Positions 16,721-24,592 of a DNA stretch of 64,000 nucleotides are shown piece after piece. Under the pieces are notes generated by a model. The model saw only the letters and a program-made list of their open reading frames with translations, searched no databases and had not been told where the DNA came from. The stretch is from Paraburkholderia atlantica. GTDB lineage: Bacteria > Pseudomonadota > Gammaproteobacteria > Burkholderiales > Burkholderiaceae. The stretch lies in the NCBI RefSeq assembly GCF_009362785.1, contig NZ_WHNQ01000019.1, positions 1 through 64,000 of the forward strand. Direction: 5' to 3'. The translations under genes and the position numbers were made by a program. Each line of letters opens with the position of its first letter. Position 1 is the first letter of the stretch.

Positions 16721-18148
16721 TCAGACCATAACTTCGCGACATTCGGCAACCGCCTCGTCACGGACCTCGATCGGTGCGAGGACCGCGGTGAAGTGCTTGA
16801 GCATCGGCGGTGCCGAGACGATGCGCATTCCGCGGATCGTATCGCGTCGCTGGTAGACCCGGATCAACGCGGCGGCAACCGCCGCGAGGTGACTATCGGT
16901 GTAGACGCGGCGTGGAATGGCCAGCCTCAGCAGTTCCAGCCTCGGAGCGCTGACCGCGCCCGTCGATGGATCTTCTTTCAGGAACGCCAACGAGCCCAGA
17001 CCGACGGCGCGCACGCCGCCCTCCAGATAAAGCTCGGAAGCCAGCGCCTCGGCCGGAAACTCCGAGCGCGGCACGTGCGGCAGAAAGGCGGCCGCATCGA
17101 CATACACCGCGTGTCCACCGGTCGGCCGCAGAATCGGAACGCCGCCCGCAAGCAGTGTGTCCCCTAGCCGTTCGACCTGACCCACGCGGTGTTGCAGGTA
17201 TCTGTCGTCGACCATCTCGCGCAGACCGATCGCGAGCGCTTCGAGATCGCGGCCCGCCATCCCTCCGTACGTGACGAAGCCTTCGTGCAGCACGAGCAGC
17301 GGCACGACCTGCTCATAGAGCGTGCGCGATCGGGTCGCGAGCAAACCGCCGATGTTGACCAGCGCATCCTTCTTGCAGCTGAACGTGCAGCCCTCGGCAT
17401 AGGAAAACTGCTCCTTCAGAATTTCCGCCACCGACCGGTTCGCATAGCCGCTTTCGCGCTGCTGGATGAAGTAAGCATTCTCCGCGCAGCGCGCCGCGTC
17501 GAAGTACACCGGAATCGCAAACTCATCGGCCAACGCCTTCACCGCGCGCAGGTTCGCCATCGATACCGGCTGGCCGCCGCCCGCGTTGTTCGTCAGCGAG
17601 ACCATGATCAGCGGAACGTTGTCGCGTCCCTCGCCTTCGATCACGTTGCGCAGCTTCTGCACATCGACATCGCCCTTGAATGGGTGCTCGACAGAGGGTT
17701 GGTAGCCGATTTCGGCGACGCACGATATCGCGGTCCCGCCGGCAATCGATACGTGCGCCTCGGTCGAATCGAACGGCGCGTTGAACGGCACCACCTGGCC
17801 CGGGCGCACGAGAGTACGGAACAGGAAGTGCTCGGCCGGCCGGCCCTGGTGAGTCGGCAGCACGTATTCGAAGCCGAGCATGTCTCGCACGGCCTGCGTC
17901 AGCTTCGTAAAGCTGCGGGAGCCGGCATACGACTCGTCGCCGGTCATGATGCCGGCCCACTGGTTCGCGCTCATCGCGGTCGTGCCGCTGTCCGTCATCA
18001 GATCGATATAGACGTCGTCGGCTTCGAGGCGAAACACGTTGTACCCGGCAGCGGCAAGCCGCGCCTGCCGCTGCTCGCGGTCGATCAGCCTGATCGGCTC
18101 GACCATCTTGATCCTGTATGGCTCAGGCTGACTGTTTTCTAGAAGCAT
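16721..18148 (-). CDS. tryptophanase / tyrosine phenol-lyase family PLP beta-lyase
   Basis: A 475-residue fold-type-I PLP beta-eliminating lyase. Recognisable are EPYRIKMVEPIRLI at the start, DVYIDLMTDSGTTAMS, GDESYAGSRSF (Tyr74), VLPTHQGRPAEH, the PLP aspartate and arginine in VYFDAARCAENAYF, and the lysine pair in TFSCKKD (Lys259/260). Specificity positions look tryptophanase-like: Asp127 in PFDST (Asp in tryptophanase, Thr in tyrosine phenol-lyase), Leu384 where tyrosine phenol-lyase has Arg381, and His in LKHFTAVL. Yet it lacks the tryptophanase insertion before that Asp. The ATG at 18148 has GGAGG 5 bases upstream; a longer frame to 18295 would overlap the radical SAM gene. In this cluster it may cleave a non-standard amino acid. 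Confidence 0.88.
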   Translation of the reverse strand: MLLENSQPEPYRIKMVEPIRLIDREQRQARLAAAGYNVFRLEADDVYIDLMTDSGTTAMSANQWAGIMTGDESYAGSRSFTKLTQAVRDMLGFEYVLPTHQGRPAEHFLFRTLVRPGQVVPFNAPFDSTEAHVSIAGGTAISCVAEIGYQPSVEHPFKGDVDVQKLRNVIEGEGRDNVPLIMVSLTNNAGGGQPVSMANLRAVKALADEFAIPVYFDAARCAENAYFIQQRESGYANRSVAEILKEQFSYAEGCTFSCKKDALVNIGGLLATRSRTLYEQVVPLLVLHEGFVTYGGMAGRDLEALAIGLREMVDDRYLQHRVGQVERLGDTLLAGGVPILRPTGGHAVYVDAAAFLPHVPRSEFPAEALASELYLEGGVRAVGLGSLAFLKEDPSTGAVSAPRLELLRLAIPRRVYTDSHLAAVAAALIRVYQRRDTIRGMRIVSAPPMLKHFTAVLAPIEVRDEAVAECREVMV

Positions 18149-18216
18149 GCACTCCTCCTGCGTTGAAAATACGCGGGCCAGCGGATGGCTGGCCGCTTCG
18201 GACATCACATACCGCG

Positions 18217-19749
18217 TCAGGCGCTTTGCTCGATCGGCAATATCTCGATTGGCGACCAGTCCGGATCGCCGCCGTCCGCGGACGTGCGGTGACAACCGCG
18301 CGCGTTATGAGCCGCTTCGAAGCGTTTCTCGATCCGGTTCAGGATCGACCAATACGCGCCCCGCTCGCCTTGCGCGATCGCTTCGACCAACGCGTCGTTC
18401 GCGTTGTAGTTGAACAGGCTCGCATTGGTCCCGAAGAACCTCCGGTCATTGCCGATCAGATCGGCGATGAATTGCTGCGGGTCCGGGCCCAATGCGGTCG
18501 GCAGATAGAACACCGGGTGCAGCAGATCGTCATTGCCTTCGATATGGCCGTGCAGATTCGGATTCCCGGCATGCAGCCCTTCGCGGCGGATCATCTGCTC
18601 GAGCTCGGTGCCCGGAAAAATCCTCAGCCCGACCGTGACCGAAACGCGTTCAGGATCGACCCGCTTGATGAACTCGATGGTCTCGCGCGCGGTCTCCTGC
18701 GTCTCGCCGGGCGCGCCGAACAGCAGTTCGATGATGTGCTCGAGACCGTGGCGCTTCGCGGTATTGACCGCATGTTCGATGTCGTGAGCGCCAAAGGTGC
18801 GGCGCAGTATCTTCAGCATCGTTTCGCTGGCGGTGTCGACGCCGAAGTTCATACCGACGCAACCGGCTGCTTTCATCGCGGCCGCGAGTTCATCGGGAAA
18901 AGGCCGCGGCATACCGTACGCATACCATTGGATTTTGCCGGCGAGCCCGTGCCGGATGATGGCCGCGCACAGCGCCATCGGATGCGCGACGCTCAGATTG
19001 AATTCCGAGTCGTTGATATGAAAGACGTTGACGCCGCGCTCCTCGAGCGATGCCATCTCGGCGACGACGTCATCGGGTTCGCGCATGCGCACCGAGCGGC
19101 CTTTGATCAGCGGCTCGACGCAATAGATGCAGGAGCGGTTGCAGCCGCGTTTCGTTTCGATGCCGATCTGGCCGCCTTTGGCGAAATAGTGCGGGTTGTT
19201 GACCAGTTCGCGTTTGTGAGGCCCTATGCTGGCCAGTGGTCCGCATGTGTTCGGGGCGAGCGGCGTAGCGTGCACCCCGGCCGTATCGCGGTAGACCAAG
19301 CCGGGTATGTGCGTGAAACTCCTGCCTTCTTCGAGGCAAGTCAGCAGCTCGGGGAAGCTGAATTCGCCTTCCCGGACGATGCCGAAGTCGGCGTCGAGGT
19401 AAGCAAGCAGTTTCTCCGGCATCACCGAGTAGCCTGCACCGCCCATCACGATCGGGACCGCGCGCGCACGCCGAAGCATCGCGACGATGTCCCTGATTCT
19501 GTCGAGAAAGCTGTAGCCACTGGAAAAATAGACGTCGTCGGTATTTCGCAGCGTCACCCCCCAGTAGTCCGGCGCGGCGGTGCGGCAGTGCTCGGCGATG
19601 GCCGCCTCGCAATCGTCGGAGAAGCACAGGTCGAGCAAGTTGAGCTCGAACCCTGCTCGCTCCATCGGCGCCGACAGATAGTCGAAGGCAATCGGCGCAA
19701 TCGCCGGCTTGATCTGGTTCGTGTTGACGAAGGTGACGCGCTTGGCCAT
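18217..19749 (-). CDS. B12-binding-domain radical SAM protein
   Basis: A 510-residue radical SAM enzyme of the class-B (cobalamin-binding) type. Residues about 1-150 form a Rossmann-like cobalamin-binding domain (VMGGAGYSVMPEKLL, DFGIVREGEFSFPELL). The radical SAM barrel follows, with Cys203, Cys207 and Cys210 in GCNRSCIYCVEP chelating the 4Fe-4S cluster, GE-like and glycine motifs (FHINDSEFNL, FGVDTASE), and an additional C-terminal domain from about 400. The cobalamin DxHxxG motif is not visible in the N-terminal domain, as in other members that bind the cofactor without a histidine ligand. Likely reactions are methylation of an unactivated carbon or ring rearrangement. It lies between the GHMP and PLP-lyase genes, consistent with acting on the same small molecule. 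Confidence 0.87.
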   Translation of the reverse strand: MAKRVTFVNTNQIKPAIAPIAFDYLSAPMERAGFELNLLDLCFSDDCEAAIAEHCRTAAPDYWGVTLRNTDDVYFSSGYSFLDRIRDIVAMLRRARAVPIVMGGAGYSVMPEKLLAYLDADFGIVREGEFSFPELLTCLEEGRSFTHIPGLVYRDTAGVHATPLAPNTCGPLASIGPHKRELVNNPHYFAKGGQIGIETKRGCNRSCIYCVEPLIKGRSVRMREPDDVVAEMASLEERGVNVFHINDSEFNLSVAHPMALCAAIIRHGLAGKIQWYAYGMPRPFPDELAAAMKAAGCVGMNFGVDTASETMLKILRRTFGAHDIEHAVNTAKRHGLEHIIELLFGAPGETQETARETIEFIKRVDPERVSVTVGLRIFPGTELEQMIRREGLHAGNPNLHGHIEGNDDLLHPVFYLPTALGPDPQQFIADLIGNDRRFFGTNASLFNYNANDALVEAIAQGERGAYWSILNRIEKRFEAAHNARGCHRTSADGGDPDWSPIEILPIEQSA

Positions 19750-19798
19750 GTTCGATCAGTCTCAGTGGAAAGTTTCGCGAGGGTTAGCAGGCATGCGG

Positions 19799-20908
19799 CT
19801 AGACGGCGACGTCGATCGACATCTTCTGGCCCGCGCGGGCCACCGTCATCTCGCTCATGAATTCACTGAACCGATGCAGCATTACCGTCGCTAGATGCGT
19901 CGCCTTTGCCTCGCAGTCGGAGAACGCATAGAAGCCCGGACCCGCGCTGCTCATCCCCGCGTACACCGCGCCCTCGCGTTGCATCGTCTCGTCGAACTCA
20001 CGCATCACGTCGGTCCGGAAGATGCCTTCGAGCACCTTCATGTTGCTCATGCTGTTGAGTTCCCAGCCGTGCTTCAGAAACGCGAAAAGGTCGTTGCGAT
20101 GCAGCGCGGGCCGCAGTTTCTGTTCGATGAAGTTGCGCCACGCGGTGCCATAGCGCTTCTGCCACTCGACGAAATGCGTCGGCACGAATCCCGCCTCGGT
20201 GGTGCCGGACATGTCCGCGCCTTCGCCATGCGCGCGCAGCGCTTCGGTCGCTAGCGTGTCGTAGTTGCCAACGGCGGTGGTCACCCACAGGTTTTCCGAA
20301 CTCAGATTGCCGAGGAAACGGCCGTTGCCGTGCTTCTCGTCGACCCAGACCAGCCCGCCGAAGAACAGGCACGCTTCGCCGACGCCGGTCTCGAGGCCGA
20401 AATACACGTGCTCGTGATCCTTCGCGGTCTCGACGTAATTGCGGGTGATCATTTCCCACATGTCGTGCGGCGAGAACGGTGAGCCGAACAACGCGTTCAA
20501 GCCGGCGAGCGTCGCGGTGTTGAACGACACATTCGAGCCGAAGCCGCTGTGTTGATGCTGGATGCTGCGCAGCCGATCGACACGGATGTCGTCGCGTGCG
20601 TAGCCGACCGTTCGCTTGAACAGCTCGAGCATGTGCCGCCCGCTCGGCACGTCGCAGCCGCCTTCGCCGTTGTTCGTCTTCGTGACGGTGATCCGGTGTC
20701 CGACCGTGCTCGTCGATACGCCGAGTCCGCCGCCACCGAAGCCGGGCATCATCTGCATGAAGTCGAACACGGCGAAGTGAAGGCGCCCTGGCACCGAGAC
20801 TTCGGCACGATCGTAGCTCGGTACCGCATCGCGCTCCCAGTGCGGCAGCACAGTCAGATTCGCCCCCGGCAGGAACTGCCCCGCTTTCGCCTTCCAGGCC
20901 TGATTCAT
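19799..20908 (-). CDS. GHMP-superfamily protein, beta-ribofuranosylaminobenzene 5'-phosphate synthase-like
   Basis: A 369-residue GHMP-fold protein. Motif 1 is PGRLHFAVFD (residues 40-49) followed by a glycine string (MPGFGGGGLGVST), which resembles beta-RFAP synthase (PSRIHLTLID...GGIGL) more than true GHMP kinases. Motif 2 is HSGFGSNVSFNTATLAGLNA (120-139), the phosphate-binding GLGSS equivalent. Motif 3 lies near the C-terminus (GAVYAGMSSAGPGFYAF). Beta-RFAP synthase joins PRPP to p-aminobenzoate with loss of CO2, so a phosphoribosylation of an aromatic acid or an ordinary phosphorylation are both possible. The start ATG at 20908 has GGAGG 7 bases upstream. It is the first gene of the minus arm of the cluster. 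Confidence 0.75.
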   Translation of the reverse strand: MNQAWKAKAGQFLPGANLTVLPHWERDAVPSYDRAEVSVPGRLHFAVFDFMQMMPGFGGGGLGVSTSTVGHRITVTKTNNGEGGCDVPSGRHMLELFKRTVGYARDDIRVDRLRSIQHQHSGFGSNVSFNTATLAGLNALFGSPFSPHDMWEMITRNYVETAKDHEHVYFGLETGVGEACLFFGGLVWVDEKHGNGRFLGNLSSENLWVTTAVGNYDTLATEALRAHGEGADMSGTTEAGFVPTHFVEWQKRYGTAWRNFIEQKLRPALHRNDLFAFLKHGWELNSMSNMKVLEGIFRTDVMREFDETMQREGAVYAGMSSAGPGFYAFSDCEAKATHLATVMLHRFSEFMSEMTVARAGQKMSIDVAV

Positions 20909-21433
20909 TGCTCTACCTCCATCCTCGTGATTTCCGGAAATTCCAAAGGGCGCCACCCATTGTTCGCGCTCCTGGTGCACTGTTCGTGCCAGGCATTGTT
21001 TTGCTGCGCGACGTGAGTCCCCGTCAGATGCAATGACGCAAGCAGGCAGCCAGATTTCAAAAGGCGGAGCGATACATCCGCACGTATAGATGTTTGGACG
21101 TCGACATGTGAACCGGGCCGGTATCAGACGTCCTGCAGTCGAGCGGCAACCAACAGATGCTTTTCAGATGTTGGCCCGGTACCGACATTCGGCAGGCTGC
21201 GGGGGGCTCCACCCGAAAGTGCGTCGGCAAATCGCAGACACCGCTTCAATCCGCGCGATACCCGCGCCGCCTTTTGAGATCTGGGCACTTCGTTCCGTTC
21301 TTGCAGGGGATGAGGACGACTTGCGCGGTGCCAACGGATGACTGGCATGAACCCTGCAAAAAGCGTCCGCAAGAAGTGGCACCAGTCGATCGCCACTCGT
21401 GACCCGCCTCTTGATCTTTGCCGGGAGCCGCAG
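20909..21433. promoter_or_regulatory. 525-base bidirectional intergenic region driving both arms of the biosynthetic cluster
   Basis: This is the only long non-coding gap inside the cluster and lies between the divergent GHMP-like and Coq4-like genes, so it must hold both promoters. I see a direct repeat CAGATG at 21159-21164 and 21170-21175 and no convincing lux-box palindrome. Frames crossing it on either strand have no family resemblance and no good ribosome binding site. No dedicated cluster regulator gene is encoded nearby. Confidence 0.55.
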
Positions 21434-22204
21434 ATGACAGCAACCTTGAAGGACCACGCAATGGCGCGACGCCACATCGATTGGCCGCGCGCGTTGCGAG
21501 CGATCAAGGCGTTGAGGGAGAACGTAGACGACATTCAGCATGCCTACGAGGTGATGATCGCGCTCGACGGCGGCCAGATGGAGACGATGTACCAGCGCTT
21601 TCTGAGCGAACCGGGCGCCGGCGCGCTGCTTTCGGAACAGCCGTCACTGCTCGGCACGCTCGCGGATTCCGACACGCTGCTGCGCTTGCCGCCTGGCTCG
21701 TTCGGCCGCGCTTACATGGCAATGATGGAGCGCAGCGGCTACAGCGCTGATGGTCTGCTGCAAGCGAGCCGGCTGGCCGCGGGCCTCGAAGAAATCCTCC
21801 CGGGCCCGGACCGTCAGTGGTTCATCGAGCGCAGCGGCTGCATTCATGACCTGCTGCACGTGTTGACGGGCTATGGACAGGACTGGGCCGGCGAGACCTC
21901 GCTTCTCGCATTCGACTGCGGTCTCGAGCCGATGCGTGCGCGCATCGTCGGTCTGCTCGGCACAGCGCTGACCGCGCCGTGGTGGCCGAACTTCTGGGTC
22001 CATCGTTTTCTGCACCGCGCATGGCTGCGTGGCAAGCGCGCGCGCATTCCCCTCTCATACCGCTGGGAAGAAGCGTTGGAGCGACCGCTCGCACTCGTCC
22101 GCCTGCAACTGGCGATCGAGCCGGTCGCGCTCGCGCATCCCCTGGGCATCCTGGCCGGTGGCCAAACTCTGCCGTGGCGCTACGCCGCGCCGAGCAACGC
22201 GTGA
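21434..22204 (+). CDS. Coq4-like family protein
   Basis: A 256-residue protein with the Coq4 metal-binding signature HDxxHx11E: His138, Asp139, His142 and Glu154 in IHDLLHVLTGYGQDWAGE. In mitochondria COQ4 takes part in coenzyme Q synthesis, where it has been linked to oxidative decarboxylation at ring carbon C1, and needs a divalent metal. The C-terminal part (PLSYRWEEALERPLALVR, LGILAGG) also follows that family. The start ATG at 21434 has GGGAG 6-10 bases upstream; a longer frame to 21338 lacks family sequence. It opens the plus arm and is followed after 17 bases by an acyl carrier protein, suggesting ring processing of a carrier-linked or prenylated aromatic intermediate (inference). Confidence 0.83.
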   Translation: MTATLKDHAMARRHIDWPRALRAIKALRENVDDIQHAYEVMIALDGGQMETMYQRFLSEPGAGALLSEQPSLLGTLADSDTLLRLPPGSFGRAYMAMMERSGYSADGLLQASRLAAGLEEILPGPDRQWFIERSGCIHDLLHVLTGYGQDWAGETSLLAFDCGLEPMRARIVGLLGTALTAPWWPNFWVHRFLHRAWLRGKRARIPLSYRWEEALERPLALVRLQLAIEPVALAHPLGILAGGQTLPWRYAAPSNA

Positions 22205-22221
22205 AAGGAAAGGAACTCAGC

Positions 22222-22551
22222 ATGGCCAGCACACCGAAAAATGCGTCGATGCGCAACACCGTATTCGGCATCGTACGCACGCAGTTACTGCGCGTCTGCC
22301 GCGAGCATCAGCGTGACTTCAACGCCGAGATTCACCTCGAGAGTTCGCTGATCGCCGATCTGGGCCTCGACTCGCTATCGCTCGTCGAAGCGGTGGTCGC
22401 GGTCGAGCAGGCGTTCGGCATCGAGCGTCTGCCGCTAGAAGCGTTGAACGAAGAACACGCCGAAACGTATTTCACGGTCGGCTCGCTCGTGGACCTGTGC
22501 ATCCGGCACGCCGCCGTCCGGTTGGACGCCAATGAGGGGATGCGTACATGA
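22222..22551 (+). CDS. acyl carrier protein
   Basis: A 109-residue stand-alone carrier protein. The phosphopantetheine attachment site is Ser51 in IADLGLDSLSLVEAVVAVEQ, with the usual acidic helix 2 after it. AAGGAA precedes the ATG at 22222, and the stop overlaps the next start (ATGA), implying coupled translation with the UbiA-like gene. It is longer than the fatty-acid-synthesis AcpP (about 78 residues), mainly through a 30-residue N-terminal extension and a tail. The probable acyl donor is the fatty acyl-AMP ligase encoded 8 kb downstream in the same run. Confidence 0.93.
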   Translation: MASTPKNASMRNTVFGIVRTQLLRVCREHQRDFNAEIHLESSLIADLGLDSLSLVEAVVAVEQAFGIERLPLEALNEEHAETYFTVGSLVDLCIRHAAVRLDANEGMRT

Positions 22552-23465
22552 GCCCCCGCCTTTCGCTGGCCACCTCGCATGCAAGACGTGGCCGGTTTGC
22601 GGCCGCGGCAGCTGCGGTCGGGAGCACGCTCGGCCGCCTGCCGCTGGCCGCCGAGGCGCTGCCGATCGCCGGCGCGTTTGTCTGCTCGTTGCTGCTATAC
22701 GGACGGATCGCCGGCGTCGCCGTTGAACCGGGCTGGCGTGTGCTGGCCGGCCTCGCGTCCTTTTTCCTGCTGTTCGTCCAGCTTCGCCTGATCGACGACC
22801 TCGACGATCTCGAACGCGACTATCCCACCGGGCACGCGCTGTTGGCACGCCGCGAGGCACGGCGCACACGTCTCGTCGCCAGCCTCGCGACAAGCGCGCT
22901 GCTGCTCGTCGCGCTGAACACCGGCATGGGCCGCGCGACGACGGCCGCCGCTGCCGCCACCGCCCTGGCCTTCGCCGCGCCGTTCGTATTCAAGCGGCTG
23001 CTCCCGAGCCGCCCGTTGGCGTGCTTTCCCGCTTTCGAGGGGGCGCCCTTCGCCATCTTCATGTACGGCTATTTCCTGTGGCGCGACATGGCTGGACGCG
23101 AACTGAGCTTCTACGTCGTGATGTGCGTGGCGGGTTCGATGTGGGCCGGCTACGAATTCTGGAAGTTCTCGCGCAAGCTTGGCACCACTGCGCTGCAGCC
23201 TTATCACCTGTCCGCACGCGGAATCCGCGTCGCGCTGAATCTCCTGCTGATTCTGGCGCTCGGCCTCAACGTGTCGCTGTCGCGCCTGGCAGGCCTGTCG
23301 CAAACCTATGCGATCTACACCGCAACGCTGCCGCTCGTTTGGCTCGTCTGGCTCAACGCGAGCTGGCCGGGGCCCGCGAGCAGGCCGGGCCGGCCACGCT
23401 GGGCGGGCACGCGCTTCATCGTCGCCGTCGAGCTCGGGCTGCTGGCCGAGATTCTCCTCAAATGA
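22548..23465 (+). CDS. UbiA-family prenyltransferase-like membrane protein
   Basis: A 305-residue integral membrane protein with about eight or nine helices. The first acidic motif of the UbiA superfamily is seen as RLIDDLDDLERD (residues 80-91), a variant of NDxxDxxxD that binds Mg-diphosphate. The second motif region reads YEFWKFSRKLG, a weakly acidic variant seen in divergent members. Such enzymes transfer isoprenyl or phosphoribosyl groups to aromatic acceptors. With the Coq4-like and PRPP-type GHMP proteins close by, either an isoprenoid or a phosphoribosyl donor is possible. The ATG overlaps the carrier-protein stop by four bases. Confidence 0.75.
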   Translation: MSPRLSLATSHARRGRFAAAAAAVGSTLGRLPLAAEALPIAGAFVCSLLLYGRIAGVAVEPGWRVLAGLASFFLLFVQLRLIDDLDDLERDYPTGHALLARREARRTRLVASLATSALLLVALNTGMGRATTAAAAATALAFAAPFVFKRLLPSRPLACFPAFEGAPFAIFMYGYFLWRDMAGRELSFYVVMCVAGSMWAGYEFWKFSRKLGTTALQPYHLSARGIRVALNLLLILALGLNVSLSRLAGLSQTYAIYTATLPLVWLVWLNASWPGPASRPGRPRWAGTRFIVAVELGLLAEILLK

Positions 23466-24574
23466 CACGCAACCCTGGATGGTCTCCCACGATGGATAAG
23501 CATGTTCTCGTCACCGGTGCTCGCGGTCTGTTGGGCGCCGAAGTGATCGCCCGTCTGACGGCAATGGGCTACCCGGTCGTCGCATTCTTGCGCTCGGAAG
23601 GGCCGGTCGTCCGCAACGACGGCACGCCGCTCGCGGCAACGACGTACGACGGCCACACGCCTGCAGCCGGAACCTTCGCATGTGTGCGGGGCGACGTCGC
23701 CGAACCCCACCTCGGGCTCGACCCGCACACCTACGAGGCACTACGCGAAACGACGGGCGCGATCGTCCACTGTGCCGCGCTGACCAGCTTTGGGCGCAAG
23801 CCCGAGGTCTACGAGGCGATCAACTTTCGCGGCACCGAGCGCATCGTCGAGTTCGCGCAAGCTCGCGCCGACGCGCCGATTCCGCTGCTCTACGTGAGTA
23901 CCGCCTATGTCTGCGGCGAGCGCCCGGGCGTGTTCAGCGAGGACGATCTCGACCTCGGCCAGCGGCTGGGCAACCCGTATGAGCAGAGCAAGTACCGCGC
24001 GGAACAGTCGGTGCGGGCGGCGATGCGCAGCGGTCTGCCGGCCGCGGTGCTGCGCCCGTCGATCATCGTCGGCGATTCGGCGACCGGTGTGATCCGCAAG
24101 TTCGACACGCTCTACACCGTCGTGCGCCTGACGGCCGCCGGACTCGTGCGCACGATGCCGGGCGACTACGGCGCGACGCTGAACATCGTGCCGATCGACT
24201 GGGTCGCCGACTGCGTCGTCGAGGCGCTGGCGAAGTTCGACCTGGTGCGCGGACGCACGCTGCATCTGACCTCCGGCACGCCGACTACGCTGCGCGAAAT
24301 CAACGACGTCTGCGCGGAGTTTCCATCGTTCCACGTGCCTCGCTATGTGCCGCGGCACGTCTTCGACGCCGCCGCGATGAAACCGCTCGAGCGGCGCTAC
24401 TACGACGAGGTCGTGAAGCTGTACGAGTCGTACCTGACGCGCCAGGTGCGCTTCGCCCGCGACGCGACCGCCGCGATCCTGCCGGCGCTGCCTCGCGCGA
24501 CCGGCAAAACGCTGCTGCGCAGGATCTTCCGTTATGGGATCGCGGCGGGCTACTTCGTGCCGCGCACGGCTTGA
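23462..24574 (+). CDS. NAD(P)-dependent extended SDR reductase (thioester-reductase/epimerase type)
   Basis: About 370 residues. The nucleotide-binding motif is VTGARGLLGAEVIARL, the catalytic region is LYVSTAYVCGERPG followed by YEQSKYRAE (the YxxxK pair), and PSIIVGDSATGVIRKF matches the substrate-binding part of thioester-reductase domains of acyl-carrier synthetases. A likely role is NAD(P)H-dependent reductive release of an acyl chain from the carrier protein as an aldehyde or alcohol, though a sterol-dehydrogenase-like or epimerase reaction cannot be excluded. ATG at 23462 overlaps the previous stop (ATGA); ATG at 23492 is the alternative and is closer to the conserved core. Confidence 0.8.
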   Translation: MTRNPGWSPTMDKHVLVTGARGLLGAEVIARLTAMGYPVVAFLRSEGPVVRNDGTPLAATTYDGHTPAAGTFACVRGDVAEPHLGLDPHTYEALRETTGAIVHCAALTSFGRKPEVYEAINFRGTERIVEFAQARADAPIPLLYVSTAYVCGERPGVFSEDDLDLGQRLGNPYEQSKYRAEQSVRAAMRSGLPAAVLRPSIIVGDSATGVIRKFDTLYTVVRLTAAGLVRTMPGDYGATLNIVPIDWVADCVVEALAKFDLVRGRTLHLTSGTPTTLREINDVCAEFPSFHVPRYVPRHVFDAAAMKPLERRYYDEVVKLYESYLTRQVRFARDATAAILPALPRATGKTLLRRIFRYGIAAGYFVPRTA

Positions 24575-24592
24575 CACTCAGGGAGCCGAACC

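Noticed and set aside
18118..19860. 580-residue open frame opposite the radical SAM gene
   Set aside because: The minus strand carries a complete CxxxCxxC enzyme; the plus frame is rich in Arg, Asp and Ala repeats without recognisable domains.
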